Source: Rossellomorea orangium (GTDB lineage: Bacteria > Bacillota > Bacilli > Bacillales > Bacillaceae_B). From it: DNA of 64,000 nucleotides. Where the stretch lies: assembly GCF_019334305.1 (NCBI RefSeq), contig NZ_JAHWGH010000012.1:1-64000 (forward strand), written 5' to 3'. Below, piece after piece: positions 56,497 to 64,000 of the stretch; the first letter of the stretch is position 1, and each line of letters opens with the position of its first letter. Below the pieces are notes generated by a model, which saw only the letters and a program-made list of their open reading frames with translations, was not told the DNA's origin and searched no databases. Both the position numbers and the translations under genes were made by a program.

Positions 56497-56534
56497 AAAA
56501 GCTGAAGATATCATATTCCATCTTCAGCTTTTAT
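56497..56534 (+). terminator. Terminator
   Basis: AAAAGCTGAAGAT pairs with ATCTTCAGCTTTT around a 10-base loop. Confidence 0.8.
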
Positions 56535-56542
56535 AAATTGGG

Positions 56543-56598
56543 TTGACAAAATCACTACTTCGTCATACTATATAGTGGTAGTTAGTATTACTGAGTAC
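56543..56598 (+). promoter_or_regulatory. padR promoter and operator
   Basis: Perfect TTGACA (56543-56548), 17 bases, TACTAT (56566-56571). The -10 runs into ACTATATAGT, a 10-bp palindrome, and a 21-base block at 56578-56598 (GTAGTTAGT...TACTGAGTAC) recurs at 57385-57405 ahead of the ABC genes, with 17 of 21 identical. Confidence 0.7.
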
Positions 56599-56624
56599 AG
56601 AGCTGAAATAGAGGGGGTGAATGT

Positions 56625-56963
56625 TTGGAAAACTTAACAGAAATGCTGAAAGGGGTTCTTGAAGGCTGTGTCCTTGAGATCATCAGCCGTGGTGAAACGT
56701 ATGGCTATGAAATCACGCAGCAGCTGAGAGAACTTGGTTTCACGGATGTAGTGGAAGGTACGGTGTACACCATTACCATGCGTCTTGAGAAAAACAATCT
56801 GGTGAATATCGAAAAGAAAAAATCAAGTGTTGGCCCGCCACGGAAATTTTACACCCTGAATGAAGCGGGGCAGGAAAAACTCAAGATCTTCTGGGGTAAA
56901 TGGGAATTTCTTTCAAGCAAGATGAACGAACTCAAAACAAAAGAAATCATAAGGAGAGGATAA
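56625..56963 (+). CDS. PadR-family transcriptional regulator
   Basis: 112 aa winged helix: [28 protein letters not shown] and [23 protein letters not shown], the PadR hallmark. TTG start with GGGGGTG upstream. Stop is one base before the DUF1048 gene. Probably represses its own operon and the ABC exporter behind it through the shared operator. Confidence 0.9.
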   Translation: MENLTEMLKGVLEGCVLEIISRGETYGYEITQQLRELGFTDVVEGTVYTITMRLEKNNLVNIEKKKSSVGPPRKFYTLNEAGQEKLKIFWGKWEFLSSKMNELKTKEIIRRG

Positions 56964-56964
56964 G

Positions 56965-57309
56965 ATGAAATTTATTGAAAAGATTACCGGAAGTTTTGCC
57001 GACAAGCGTGAATGGAGAGCGATGGAAGCCCGTGCGAAGACATTGCCAAGTGAGTACCTCAATGCCTATAAGGCGATCCAGAAATATATGTGGACAGCCG
57101 GAGGTCTTACCGACTGGAAAGATACGAGCCGGGTTTTCAATGGCATTTTGGATCTGTTCGAGGAAGGGGCGGCAGAAGGCAGGGAAGTCACTGATCTAAC
57201 GGGTGAAGACGTAGCCGCTTTCTGTGATGAACTGGTGAAAGACTCGGAAAAGTGGAGTGACAAGCACCGGGCGAAGTTGAACGATACGATCGGTCGTGGA
57301 AAAAAGTGA
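56965..57309 (+). CDS. DUF1048-family protein
   Basis: 114 aa, small helical soluble protein of the DUF1048 family, which commonly sits next to PadR regulators and ABC-2 exporters. Features the [13 protein letters not shown] and [16 protein letters not shown] helices. Function unknown; a helper of the regulator is plausible. AGGAGAGGA before the ATG. Confidence 0.85.
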   Translation: MKFIEKITGSFADKREWRAMEARAKTLPSEYLNAYKAIQKYMWTAGGLTDWKDTSRVFNGILDLFEEGAAEGREVTDLTGEDVAAFCDELVKDSEKWSDKHRAKLNDTIGRGKK

Positions 57310-57326
57310 ATCCATTAAGTGATATC

Positions 57327-57378
57327 GACTGAATGGCGGGTGATACATGCTGAACCGACACTATTCAGTTGTTTTTTT
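57327..57378 (+). terminator. Putative padR-DUF1048 terminator
   Basis: ACTGAAT (57328-57334) pairs with ATTCAGT (57363-57369) across a long loop, then TGTTTTTTT. It separates the regulator pair from the ABC genes, which carry their own operator. Confidence 0.5.
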
Positions 57379-57384
57379 ACCATA

Positions 57385-57405
57385 GTAGTAAGTGATACTG
57401 ATTAC
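57385..57405 (+). promoter_or_regulatory. Second PadR operator, ahead of the ABC genes
   Basis: GTAGTAAGT...TACTGATTAC, 17 of 21 positions identical with 56578-56598. No clean -10/-35 pair was found beside it. Confidence 0.6.
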
Positions 57406-57448
57406 CAGTAACACTAAGTAGCTTTTAAAATTAAGGGAGGAAAAAAAC

Positions 57449-58222
57449 ATGGGTCAGGCAGCGATTTCAGTAAAAGGATTAACAAAATCCTTCAAAGATA
57501 AGGAAGTCTTAAAGGGTGTGGATTTTGAGGTGCAGCGCGGAGAGATATTCGCGCTTCTCGGTTCAAATGGGGCGGGTAAGACAACGATCGTCAATATACT
57601 TTCGACACTGCTGAAGGCGGATGGCGGGAATGGGAGTGTTTGCAGCTTTGATGTTCAGCATCAACCGGGTCAGGTTCGCCGGAGCATCAGTTTGACGGGA
57701 CAGTTTGCTGCACTGGACGGTATCCAGACAGGGAGGGAAAATTTGATCATGATGGCGAAGTTACGGGGAGTGTCCAATCCGTCTCGAATCGCAGATGATC
57801 TCTTAACGCGATTCAGTCTAACGGACGCGGCCCATAGACGAGCGGATACGTATTCAGGCGGGATGAAGCGCCGGCTTGATATCGCTATGAGCTTGATTGG
57901 GGCGCCTCCAGTCATCTTCCTTGATGAGCCCACGACAGGGCTGGACCCGGAAGCCCGGATGGAAGTCTGGGAAACCGTCAAGGAGCTAGCTGTTGGCGGA
58001 ACGACCATCTTGCTGACAACCCAGTACCTGGAGGAAGCGGAACAGCTGGCGGACCGTATCGCCATCCTCCATGGAGGGAAAATCATTACGACAGGTACTC
58101 TTACTGAACTGAAGGAAATGTTCCCGCCTGCTGAAGTGGAGTATATCGAGAAGCAGCCGACGCTAGAGGAAATCTTCCTCGCGTTCATTGGCAAAAAAGG
58201 AGGAAATGAAAATGAACAGTAA
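57449..58222 (+). CDS. ABC transporter ATP-binding protein, DrrA type
   Basis: 257 aa. Walker A GSNGAGKTT, ABC signature YSGGMKRRLDIAM, Walker B VIFLDEPTTGLDP and switch His region TQYLEEAEQLADRIA. With the overlapping permease it forms an ABC-2 exporter of the drug-resistance type. GGGAGGAA before the ATG. Substrate unknown. Confidence 0.93.
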   Translation: MGQAAISVKGLTKSFKDKEVLKGVDFEVQRGEIFALLGSNGAGKTTIVNILSTLLKADGGNGSVCSFDVQHQPGQVRRSISLTGQFAALDGIQTGRENLIMMAKLRGVSNPSRIADDLLTRFSLTDAAHRRADTYSGGMKRRLDIAMSLIGAPPVIFLDEPTTGLDPEARMEVWETVKELAVGGTTILLTTQYLEEAEQLADRIAILHGGKIITTGTLTELKEMFPPAEVEYIEKQPTLEEIFLAFIGKKGGNENEQ

Positions 58223-58961
58223 CACAGGGGTATTATTTGGACGCTTGATGCGCGGTATATTACGGAGTCCTGATACGATCATCACGGTTGCCGTTACTCC
58301 GATTATGATGCTATTGTTGTTCGTTTATGTATTTGGCGGTGCCATCGAGACAGGGACGGACAGCTACGTGAATTACCTGTTACCCGGAATTTTGCTCATT
58401 ACGATTGCGTCAGGTGTCGCTTATACCTCGCACCGGCTCTTTACGGATGTGAAGAGCGGGCTGATGGCGCGTTTTAGTACGATGCCGATCAAGCGCTCCT
58501 CGATATTATGGGCACACGTACTGACTTCCCTTGTATCAAATCTGCTTGCCGTCATTGTGGTCATTCTCGTTGCGCTGTTGATGGGATTTCGTTCAGGTGC
58601 TGATATGTTGGAGTGGCTCGCGGTCATCGGGGTACTGGTATTGTTTACGCTGGCCCTGACATGGCTTGCGGTTATTCCGGGATTGACTGCAGACTCGATG
58701 GAAGGGGCGACGGCTTATTCATACCCATTGATTTTCCTGCCGTTTATCAGCTCGGCCTTTGTTCCAACGGAAACGATGCCAACCATTGTGCGTGTGTTTG
58801 CTGAAAATCAGCCCGTGACTTCGATCGTGAATGCGATTCGTGCCCTTTTATATGGTGGGACGGTCGGCAGTGAGATTTGGATTTCCCTTGCCTGGTGCGT
58901 TGGTATCATGGGCTTCGCTTATTTAATTGCCAGTAAGATTTTTAAACGCCAGTTAGGATAG
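58212..58961 (+). CDS. ABC-2 family permease, DrrB type
   Basis: 249 aa, six membrane segments, ABC-2 permease with the PLIFLPFISSAFVPTETMP motif. I start at ATG 58212, eight bases from AAAGGAGG; it overlaps the ATPase gene by 11 bases. Works with the ATPase before it. Confidence 0.9.
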   Translation: MNSNTGVLFGRLMRGILRSPDTIITVAVTPIMMLLLFVYVFGGAIETGTDSYVNYLLPGILLITIASGVAYTSHRLFTDVKSGLMARFSTMPIKRSSILWAHVLTSLVSNLLAVIVVILVALLMGFRSGADMLEWLAVIGVLVLFTLALTWLAVIPGLTADSMEGATAYSYPLIFLPFISSAFVPTETMPTIVRVFAENQPVTSIVNAIRALLYGGTVGSEIWISLAWCVGIMGFAYLIASKIFKRQLG

Positions 58962-59157
58962 GGGCAACAGAATAATCATGAACCGATCCGTACTATGAAT
59001 CGGCTATGGTGAATCAAGAGTCTGTTGATTAATAATAGAAATTAATGGATAATAAAAACTGAATGTTCAGAATTATGATGTTGTTTGGTGAGCAAATGAC
59101 TACAAAGGGTCGCGATGTAAGCTATTTGTATAATCTTAACCAGAGGTGAAAAAGCAC

Positions 59158-59694
59158 ATGAAACTGGGACTGATGGATACTTTTCGCATGGAATTTGATT
59201 TTTGCTGGAACACGGAGGCATGGTTTTTACCCCTGGAACCGGCCCTTGAAGGTTTAAGTTCCCTAGATGCAAGCTGGCAACCTCCGGGGGGAGGGAATAG
59301 CATTTGGCAAACGGTGAACCATCTTAATTATTACAACTCTCTACTCGTTAGGCAGGTCAATGATTTAAGGTCTGGAAAACGGGTATCTCATAAAAAAACT
59401 TCATTTGGAGATATCGGTAGACCAGCAGATCCTATATGGAAGTCAATCCTTGAGGAGAACACCTTTGGAGATACAGGGGACAGTGCAGATTCAGAGAATT
59501 GGAAAGAAGTCCTTGCAGAAACACATCTGATTTGTGAAAATGTGCATAAATCATTATCAAAAGTTGATGAGAGTCAAATTCAAGAGGAGCTCGTTGGGAT
59601 TCTGGCCCGTCAAGTTTTGCACAATGCTTACCATATAGGGCAAATTGTACTCTTACGCAAACAACAAGGATCGTGGCCAAAGGAGCGGGATTAG
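59158..59694 (+). CDS. DinB-family protein
   Basis: 178 aa, DinB four-helix bundle. Likely metal His residues in TVNHLNYYN and in the C-terminal VLHNAYHIGQIVLLR (HxxxH). Members are often thiol-dependent S-transferases or stress proteins. ATG at 59158 with AGAGGTGA upstream; a TATAAT at 59129 may serve it. The preceding 196 bases hold nothing else. Confidence 0.85.
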   Translation: MKLGLMDTFRMEFDFCWNTEAWFLPLEPALEGLSSLDASWQPPGGGNSIWQTVNHLNYYNSLLVRQVNDLRSGKRVSHKKTSFGDIGRPADPIWKSILEENTFGDTGDSADSENWKEVLAETHLICENVHKSLSKVDESQIQEELVGILARQVLHNAYHIGQIVLLRKQQGSWPKERD

Positions 59695-59762
59695 TTGGTG
59701 ATGAAAGGACTGCCTAATAGAGGCATAGAAGAAAAGCTGGATATTTGAAGGAGGGTTGTCAT

Positions 59763-60287
59763 TTGGATATTATCTTCAGTTTCATCATTTTGTTGATCAT
59801 GGTATATTTTCTCCGTCTTCAGATTCGATCGGAATATGAGTTGGAATCTATCAGGACGTTTCATCATCATGATGATACTTTTATTAGGGCAGGTCTGATA
59901 AGGAAGTTGTTGTCGAGTGGAATCGATTTGATTCCACTGTTTTGTTTATATTCCATACTCGATCATCTTGGAATTTCTACACCAGTAAAGCTACTATCTA
60001 CTTTGTGCTTCGTTATAGCCTACTATATTTTATTCATCAACATTTTTACACAAACCCCTGGTCATAAACTATTGAAAATAAAAGTGATTTCACTGAAAAA
60101 AGATCAAAACCTTACCATGAACCAAATTGTAAAGAGAATTTTTTTTCATATTGTGTTGTTTCCAATGATGATTTTTCAAATACCTTTTCTTAGAAGTCAA
60201 AAGAAGCCGTTCTTGGCAGACAAATTCTCAAATACGGAATTAGTACAAATAGAAAGTGGTCTTGGTGAAAAGTGGGTCAATCGATGA
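59763..60287 (+). CDS. RDD-family membrane protein
   Basis: 174 aa. First segment DIIFSFIILLIMVYFLRLQ, then an RDD-type region (AGLIRKLLSSGIDLIPLFCLY with Arg and Asp) and TPGHKLLKIKVI. Function unknown. TTG at 59763, seven bases from AAGGAGGG. Not close to yteJ in sequence beyond the domain. The 224-base gap after it has only a seven-codon frame behind a good ribosome binding site near 60423. Confidence 0.75.
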   Translation: MDIIFSFIILLIMVYFLRLQIRSEYELESIRTFHHHDDTFIRAGLIRKLLSSGIDLIPLFCLYSILDHLGISTPVKLLSTLCFVIAYYILFINIFTQTPGHKLLKIKVISLKKDQNLTMNQIVKRIFFHIVLFPMMIFQIPFLRSQKKPFLADKFSNTELVQIESGLGEKWVNR

Positions 60288-60511
60288 AACGATCGTATTC
60301 TCTATTCATCGAAATGAATGCTAGAGAGTTTGGTATTTCAGATAGTAGCCACGGACTTTTATGTGTGCTTTTGGTTGTATTGTGGTGAATTGTTAATGTT
60401 TCATAGTATTTTTCGCTGAATGGAGGAAGAATCTTGATTGAAATGGAATACCTTTAGTATGGTATTTTACATGAATTTAACGGAGTAAAGACTGTAATTG
60501 GAGAGATGTGT

Positions 60512-60976
60512 ATGGCATTTGTTTCAATTTATACGGTTGGAAGGTTAATTCATCCTTATGACCACCCGGTATCTCGTGAGTTTTATGAAATGGGATATAA
60601 AGTGATGCGTCAGGCTACTTTATCAGGACATCTTATTGAAGAGTTTTCATCAGATGGAGTCACTTTACCTGTAGAAGTGGAAGGTAAGGGATACCCGGTC
60701 CTGACACTAACGGTATGGAAAAACCTGCAATCCTTATATCGCTTTACATATGCGGGGAAGCACAGTCAGGCACTGCGGAACCGGAACAAATGGATGGAGC
60801 CTGAAGATGGGAAGCATTCTTCGTATGTAGTCTGGTGGACAGAGAAGGTGAAGGATGTCTCATGGAAGGAAGCTTCCAATAGATACGATTATTATATTGA
60901 ACATAAAGCTACTGCTTATGCGTTTGACTTAAAGCAAGCATTTGATGAGGATGGAAAGCCGTGTATTCTGAAGTGA
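60512..60976 (+). CDS. DUF3291-like protein
   Basis: 154 aa, soluble, rich in Trp and Tyr, with HPYDHPVSREFYEMG near the start and SSYVVWWTEKVKDVSWKEA near 108-126. It resembles the DUF3291 (ferredoxin-like monooxygenase-related) family. Function unknown. Starts at ATG 60512 after GGAGAG. Confidence 0.7.
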   Translation: MAFVSIYTVGRLIHPYDHPVSREFYEMGYKVMRQATLSGHLIEEFSSDGVTLPVEVEGKGYPVLTLTVWKNLQSLYRFTYAGKHSQALRNRNKWMEPEDGKHSSYVVWWTEKVKDVSWKEASNRYDYYIEHKATAYAFDLKQAFDEDGKPCILK

Positions 60977-61001
60977 AGATAACCGGAAGGAGGAAGTATT
61001 T

Positions 61002-61349
61002 ATGCTGTTTATGATGATCGTCAAAGCCTCAAAAAACTCGGAAGCTGGAAATCTACCAAGTCCTGAGCTTATGGAGGCCATGTCCACCTACAATGAGGAA
61101 TTGGTTTCAGCAGGCGTCCGGGTGACGGCGAAGGGACTTCATCCAAGCTCAAACGGTATCCGCGTTTCATATCCGGATCCAGGGGCAGAGCCGGTTGTAA
61201 CCGAAGGACCTTTTGAAGTTGACGGGTTAGTGGCAGGGTTCTTCCTCATCGATGTTAAGTCGAGGGAAGAAGCCATCGAGTGGGACATGCGCGTGCCCGA
61301 TCCTCAAGGGTATGGGGAAGGCGAGGTAGAATTGCGTCAGGTGTTCTAA
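61002..61349 (+). CDS. YCII/DGPF-domain protein
   Basis: 115 aa, YCII-related (DGPF) fold: FMMIVKASKNSE, VVTEGPFEVDGLVAGFFLIDVKSREEAIEW. Often linked to ECF sigma factors and small enzymes; no sigma gene here. GGAGGAAG before the ATG. Possibly in one unit with the next gene, 30 bases away. Confidence 0.85.
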   Translation: MLFMMIVKASKNSEAGNLPSPELMEAMSTYNEELVSAGVRVTAKGLHPSSNGIRVSYPDPGAEPVVTEGPFEVDGLVAGFFLIDVKSREEAIEWDMRVPDPQGYGEGEVELRQVF

Positions 61350-61379
61350 GTAAACGATTTATGATGGGAGGAAAGAAAA

Positions 61380-61928
61380 ATGGGCGAACTGATTTATCAT
61401 GTGGCCGTCTCTCTAGACCATTTTATCGCAGATCAAGCATTGATAGACGGGGATATCGAACGCTCTCTTTTTCTATTTGATGGCGATCATGTAGCCGATT
61501 TCATGGAAGACTTGAAGGACTATGATGCCGTATTAATGGGCAGGAAAACATATGAGTTCGGATTCCTGCTAGGGGCAAAGCCTGGTGAACCCGGCTATAA
61601 GGGAATCAAGCATTACATATTTTCAAAGTCCCTTCAATTTGACTCTAACGAAGAAGTAGAACTCATAAAAGAAGATGCCGTCCCATTTATTCAGAAACTA
61701 AAGCAGCAAGAAAAGGGCAAAATCTGGCTCTGCGGCGGTGGGGAGCTGGCTGGGACGTTGCTCGAACACCAACTCTTAGACCGCTTAGTCCTAAAGGTCA
61801 ATCCCATCCTAGTCGGGAAGGGCACTCCATTATTCGGAAGCGAAGAGCCGAGTGTAAACCTGAAGTTATTGAACGTGAAATCATATTCCAGTGGCGTCAT
61901 CAAATCGGAATATACGTTTAGTTATTAA
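61380..61928 (+). CDS. Dihydrofolate reductase-like protein (RibD C-terminal domain)
   Basis: 182 aa, RibD-C/YyaP-type reductase fold: LIYHVAVSLDHFIAD, LMGRKTYEFG and KIWLCGGGELAGTLLEHQLLDRLVL. Substrate unknown. GGGAGGAAAG before the ATG. Confidence 0.85.
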   Translation: MGELIYHVAVSLDHFIADQALIDGDIERSLFLFDGDHVADFMEDLKDYDAVLMGRKTYEFGFLLGAKPGEPGYKGIKHYIFSKSLQFDSNEEVELIKEDAVPFIQKLKQQEKGKIWLCGGGELAGTLLEHQLLDRLVLKVNPILVGKGTPLFGSEEPSVNLKLLNVKSYSSGVIKSEYTFSY

Positions 61929-61957
61929 ATGAAAAATAGAATAGGAGAGAACATATC

Positions 61958-62305
61958 ATGATCAAAGGTTTCGGAGGAATCTTCTGGAGAACCAAAAATC
62001 TGGATGAGATAAAGAAGTGGTACAGCGAAGTGTTAAAGCTTGGGATAGAAGGCTGGAATGGGACCATTATTAAACCTGATCCAGAAAATGAAACGATCTT
62101 TTCTTTCTTTAAGGAAGATGACCCATACTTCCCGACAGAACAGCAGGTTATGTTGAATTTCCAAGTACACGATCTTAATGAAACCATCGAGCATCTGAAT
62201 CAAATCGGAGTACCCCTTGTAAAAGAAAAAGAGGTCAGTGAATTCGGTCAGTTTATTTGGATTAAAGATCCTGAAGGCAGACTGATCGAGCTTTGGGAGA
62301 AATAA
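61958..62305 (+). CDS. VOC (glyoxalase/bleomycin-resistance) family protein
   Basis: 115 aa, one VOC module: GFGGIFWRTKNLDEIKKWYSEVL and the closing FIWIKDPEGRLIELWE with the metal Glu. Function unknown. TAGGAGAG before the ATG. Confidence 0.88.
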   Translation: MIKGFGGIFWRTKNLDEIKKWYSEVLKLGIEGWNGTIIKPDPENETIFSFFKEDDPYFPTEQQVMLNFQVHDLNETIEHLNQIGVPLVKEKEVSEFGQFIWIKDPEGRLIELWEK

Positions 62306-62342
62306 TGGGTTGGAGTCATACGGTTAGGAGAGTCGGATTTTT

Positions 62343-63419
62343 ATGGGATTAAAACCGTCACAGCGTCAGGCAATCGATTATTTTACCGCCTTTGCCTTAA
62401 AGCATAGAGCGGAAGCGAGGTCTACCATCCAGCATGTCCTGCACATGTCCAATATTTCAGCTGAAGTGTTTGATCAGGTCGTTCACCATATGAAAACATA
62501 CGCACAGATCGGTCTACATTTTCATCCGGATCGACCTGTGTCCGGAACCAAGATTGTGGCAGAATCACTCCTGGAACACGGGGAATATAAAAGTCAGTTC
62601 GAAACATTCATATCGAATGGGAAAGTGTCCCCTAATTCAGGTGGTGACCGCGATCTGTGGGAGGAGAATATGTTTGGGGGAGCCTATCAATCGGAAGGTA
62701 CGTTGATGAGTGAACGGCCAAAGTACGGGGCATTGAACCTGATGTTACATCCGGACGGACCTTCCCCACGGTTCGGCTCATGCTATTTTCTGCTATCCCC
62801 TGACGTCTCATCCCGTTCTACCTTCACATACCTGGACTCTCATCAAAACCCTCATGAGAAGGGAACATATCAAGAATTTGATATGATTATGGCTGCGCTT
62901 TTGGAAGAAATGTTTTTAAGAGATTTTGCATTGGGAGAGAAGGATCTGACACCGACGAGGTTTATTCAGCACGTATTGAAAGATCTTGAGCATGGCAGGA
63001 AGGAACGAGTGGCCCATCGAAATCTCAATCATTATATCGAATCCCAGATTCATGGGCCGATTTCATTGGAAAAAGATGTAGAAGTACTTGTTGCCGATCC
63101 ATCTTATAAGGATAAAACAGTCGGTAAAACACTGGAACAAATGTGTTCCAAGTATACCATCGAACTTCAATGGCATATGGGTTTTAACCTTCATGTGGAT
63201 GATGTCCCTTCTGATTTCAGAGGGCCATCCATGCCTTCTTTGGCCAGGAGGATTTCTCAAAAAAATAAGATTGATGCGCACACAATCGGGTTGGCGGCCC
63301 TTGATGTGAAGAAGAATCCGGGAGACTGGAAAGACTGGGGAACATATGAAGACGTACTGCAGGAATTAAAGCTTTTGTGGCATGTCCTGGTGAAGTACGG
63401 AGAGCCAAATGAGAAGTAA
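62343..63419 (+). CDS. DUF3626-family protein
   Basis: 358 aa. Matches the DUF3626 type: LHFHPDRP near 58, GGDRDLWEENMFGGAYQ near 99 and PRFGSCYFLLSP near 140. Acidic and soluble; unknown function, perhaps enzymatic given the conserved His/Asp clusters. GGAGAG is 11 bases before the ATG. Confidence 0.8.
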   Translation: MGLKPSQRQAIDYFTAFALKHRAEARSTIQHVLHMSNISAEVFDQVVHHMKTYAQIGLHFHPDRPVSGTKIVAESLLEHGEYKSQFETFISNGKVSPNSGGDRDLWEENMFGGAYQSEGTLMSERPKYGALNLMLHPDGPSPRFGSCYFLLSPDVSSRSTFTYLDSHQNPHEKGTYQEFDMIMAALLEEMFLRDFALGEKDLTPTRFIQHVLKDLEHGRKERVAHRNLNHYIESQIHGPISLEKDVEVLVADPSYKDKTVGKTLEQMCSKYTIELQWHMGFNLHVDDVPSDFRGPSMPSLARRISQKNKIDAHTIGLAALDVKKNPGDWKDWGTYEDVLQELKLLWHVLVKYGEPNEK

Positions 63420-63434
63420 TTGAGGTGGTTTCGG

Positions 63435-63602
63435 GTGAAAAAAACATTCGTGACTGCAATAGCGTTAAGTATGATGTTGATCTGTGTTCTATCAAATGAA
63501 TACTCTTTTCATCAAGCCAAACAGTCTTGTATAAAAAATGATAAAACGCCAACGGTAGAAAAGTCCTTTCTATCTTTTCGTTGGAGTGTCTCCTGTAAAT
63601 AA
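63435..63602 (+). CDS. Small secreted or membrane-anchored protein
   Basis: 55 aa with an N-terminal signal-like segment (KKTFVTAIALSMMLICVLS) and a short basic outside part with two Cys. GTG at 63435 after GAGGTGG; terminator right behind it. No family recognised. Confidence 0.6.
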   Translation: MKKTFVTAIALSMMLICVLSNEYSFHQAKQSCIKNDKTPTVEKSFLSFRWSVSCK

Positions 63603-63642
63603 ACAGGTCTGACTTTCATACTGAGAGTCAGACCTGTTTTAT
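63603..63642 (+). terminator. Terminator
   Basis: ACAGGTCTGACT pairs with AGTCAGACCTGT, followed by TTT. Confidence 0.85.
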
Positions 63643-63746
63643 AGAACATATGAATACAGTCCGTCCGAACCCAGTTCTCTGCCGGACGGGTTATGATCGT
63701 ACACTGAGATGGATGACCTCCGTAAATAGTGCTTTTTAAATCATTT

Positions 63747-63899
63747 TCACTTCGCTTTAATCAACCTGATTTCTTCCGCTTTCGCCAACACACATTGCTT
63801 GTCTTCCGAACTCAATTCTACATATTCAGAATCATAGATCCAGAATATGGTGTACAACTCATCTTCATATTCTACAATATCGCCGAGATTATATTTCAT
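63747..63899 (-). CDS. Small protein of unknown function
   Basis: 50 aa, opening MKYNLGDIVEYEDELYTIFWIY and ending in EIRLIKAK; an SH3-like barrel of the kind seen in many small Bacillus proteins is possible. AAGGAGAG lies four bases before the ATG. It lies opposite a longer frame at 63729-63992 that has no ribosome binding site. Function unknown. Confidence 0.7.
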   Translation of the reverse strand: MKYNLGDIVEYEDELYTIFWIYDSEYVELSSEDKQCVLAKAEEIRLIKAK

Positions 63900-64000
63900 T
63901 TTCTCTCCTTGAAGGAGATCGATCCATTCTCAGTGAACGGAGTATATTTTACCATTACTTTAGAACTAAAAATGTTTCCTGGGGCTCAATGAGAGGCAAT

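Noticed and set aside
63729-63992. 87-codon plus-strand frame near the window end
   Set aside because: No ribosome binding site; the opposite strand has a better supported small gene.

Overview
The window is chromosomal DNA from a spore-forming Bacillaceae bacterium. The strongest evidence is the gene order, which follows the Bacillus subtilis ytxx/acu/arg region closely: acuCBA-acsA, tyrS, rpsD, dgcP(ytrP), ytsP, refZ, hisJ, ezrA, braB, nifZ, thiI, an sspA-type SASP gene, ytcI, ytcJ, nadK2(ytdI), sppA(yteI), yteJ, ytfI, ytfJ, tpx, ytxK, ackA, argG, argH. The SASP and GerW-type genes indicate endospore formation. A marine or soil Bacillus-like genus such as Rossellomorea would fit, but the genus cannot be fixed from the sequence alone. 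No tRNA, rRNA, insertion sequence, prophage or CRISPR array was seen.

Layout. 0-5 kb: acetate activation, with acsA divergent from acuABC and a CcpA-type cre over the acuA promoter. 5-14 kb: a class A penicillin-binding protein with an unusual C-terminal tail, tyrS behind a tyrosine T-box, rpsD behind a long S4-type leader, and a diguanylate cyclase with a small membrane protein. 14-20 kb: a methionine gamma-lyase-like gene, then a zinc-starvation island (znuA, a COG0523 GTPase, ycgR, ycgQ) marked by five Zur-box-like palindromes. 20-30 kb: a PAP2 protein, ytsP, refZ, hisJ, ezrA, braB, nifZ-thiI and a SASP gene. 30-46 kb: the ytcI-to-argH block. 46-64 kb: an accessory half holding usp, a MarR-controlled redox gene, a TetR-controlled MMPL exporter operon with a heptad-repeat secreted partner, a PadR/DUF1048/ABC-2 exporter locus and a run of small single-domain genes (DinB, RDD, DUF3291, YCII, RibD-C reductase, VOC, DUF3626).

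Regulation readable from the sequence: CcpA at acuA and ackA, Zur at 16.35-18 kb, ArgR at argG, a tyrosine T-box at tyrS, S4 feedback at rpsD, and paired candidate operators for the MarR, TetR and PadR regulators with their neighbours.

The least explained structure is intergenic. (1) Two loci, 4836-5023 and 54809-54997, each carry four imperfect 25-bp palindromes with nearly identical spacing (51/61/51 and 52/61/51). (2) Between yteJ and ytfI, six copies of an AATGACGCAAT-type word alternate at exactly 21/20/21/20/21 bp, about two helical turns. (3) A 124-126 bp long-palindrome repeat occurs four times, once cut by the window edge. These are the best candidates for something undescribed. Two unlisted small genes (47057-47209 and 63747-63899) were also found.
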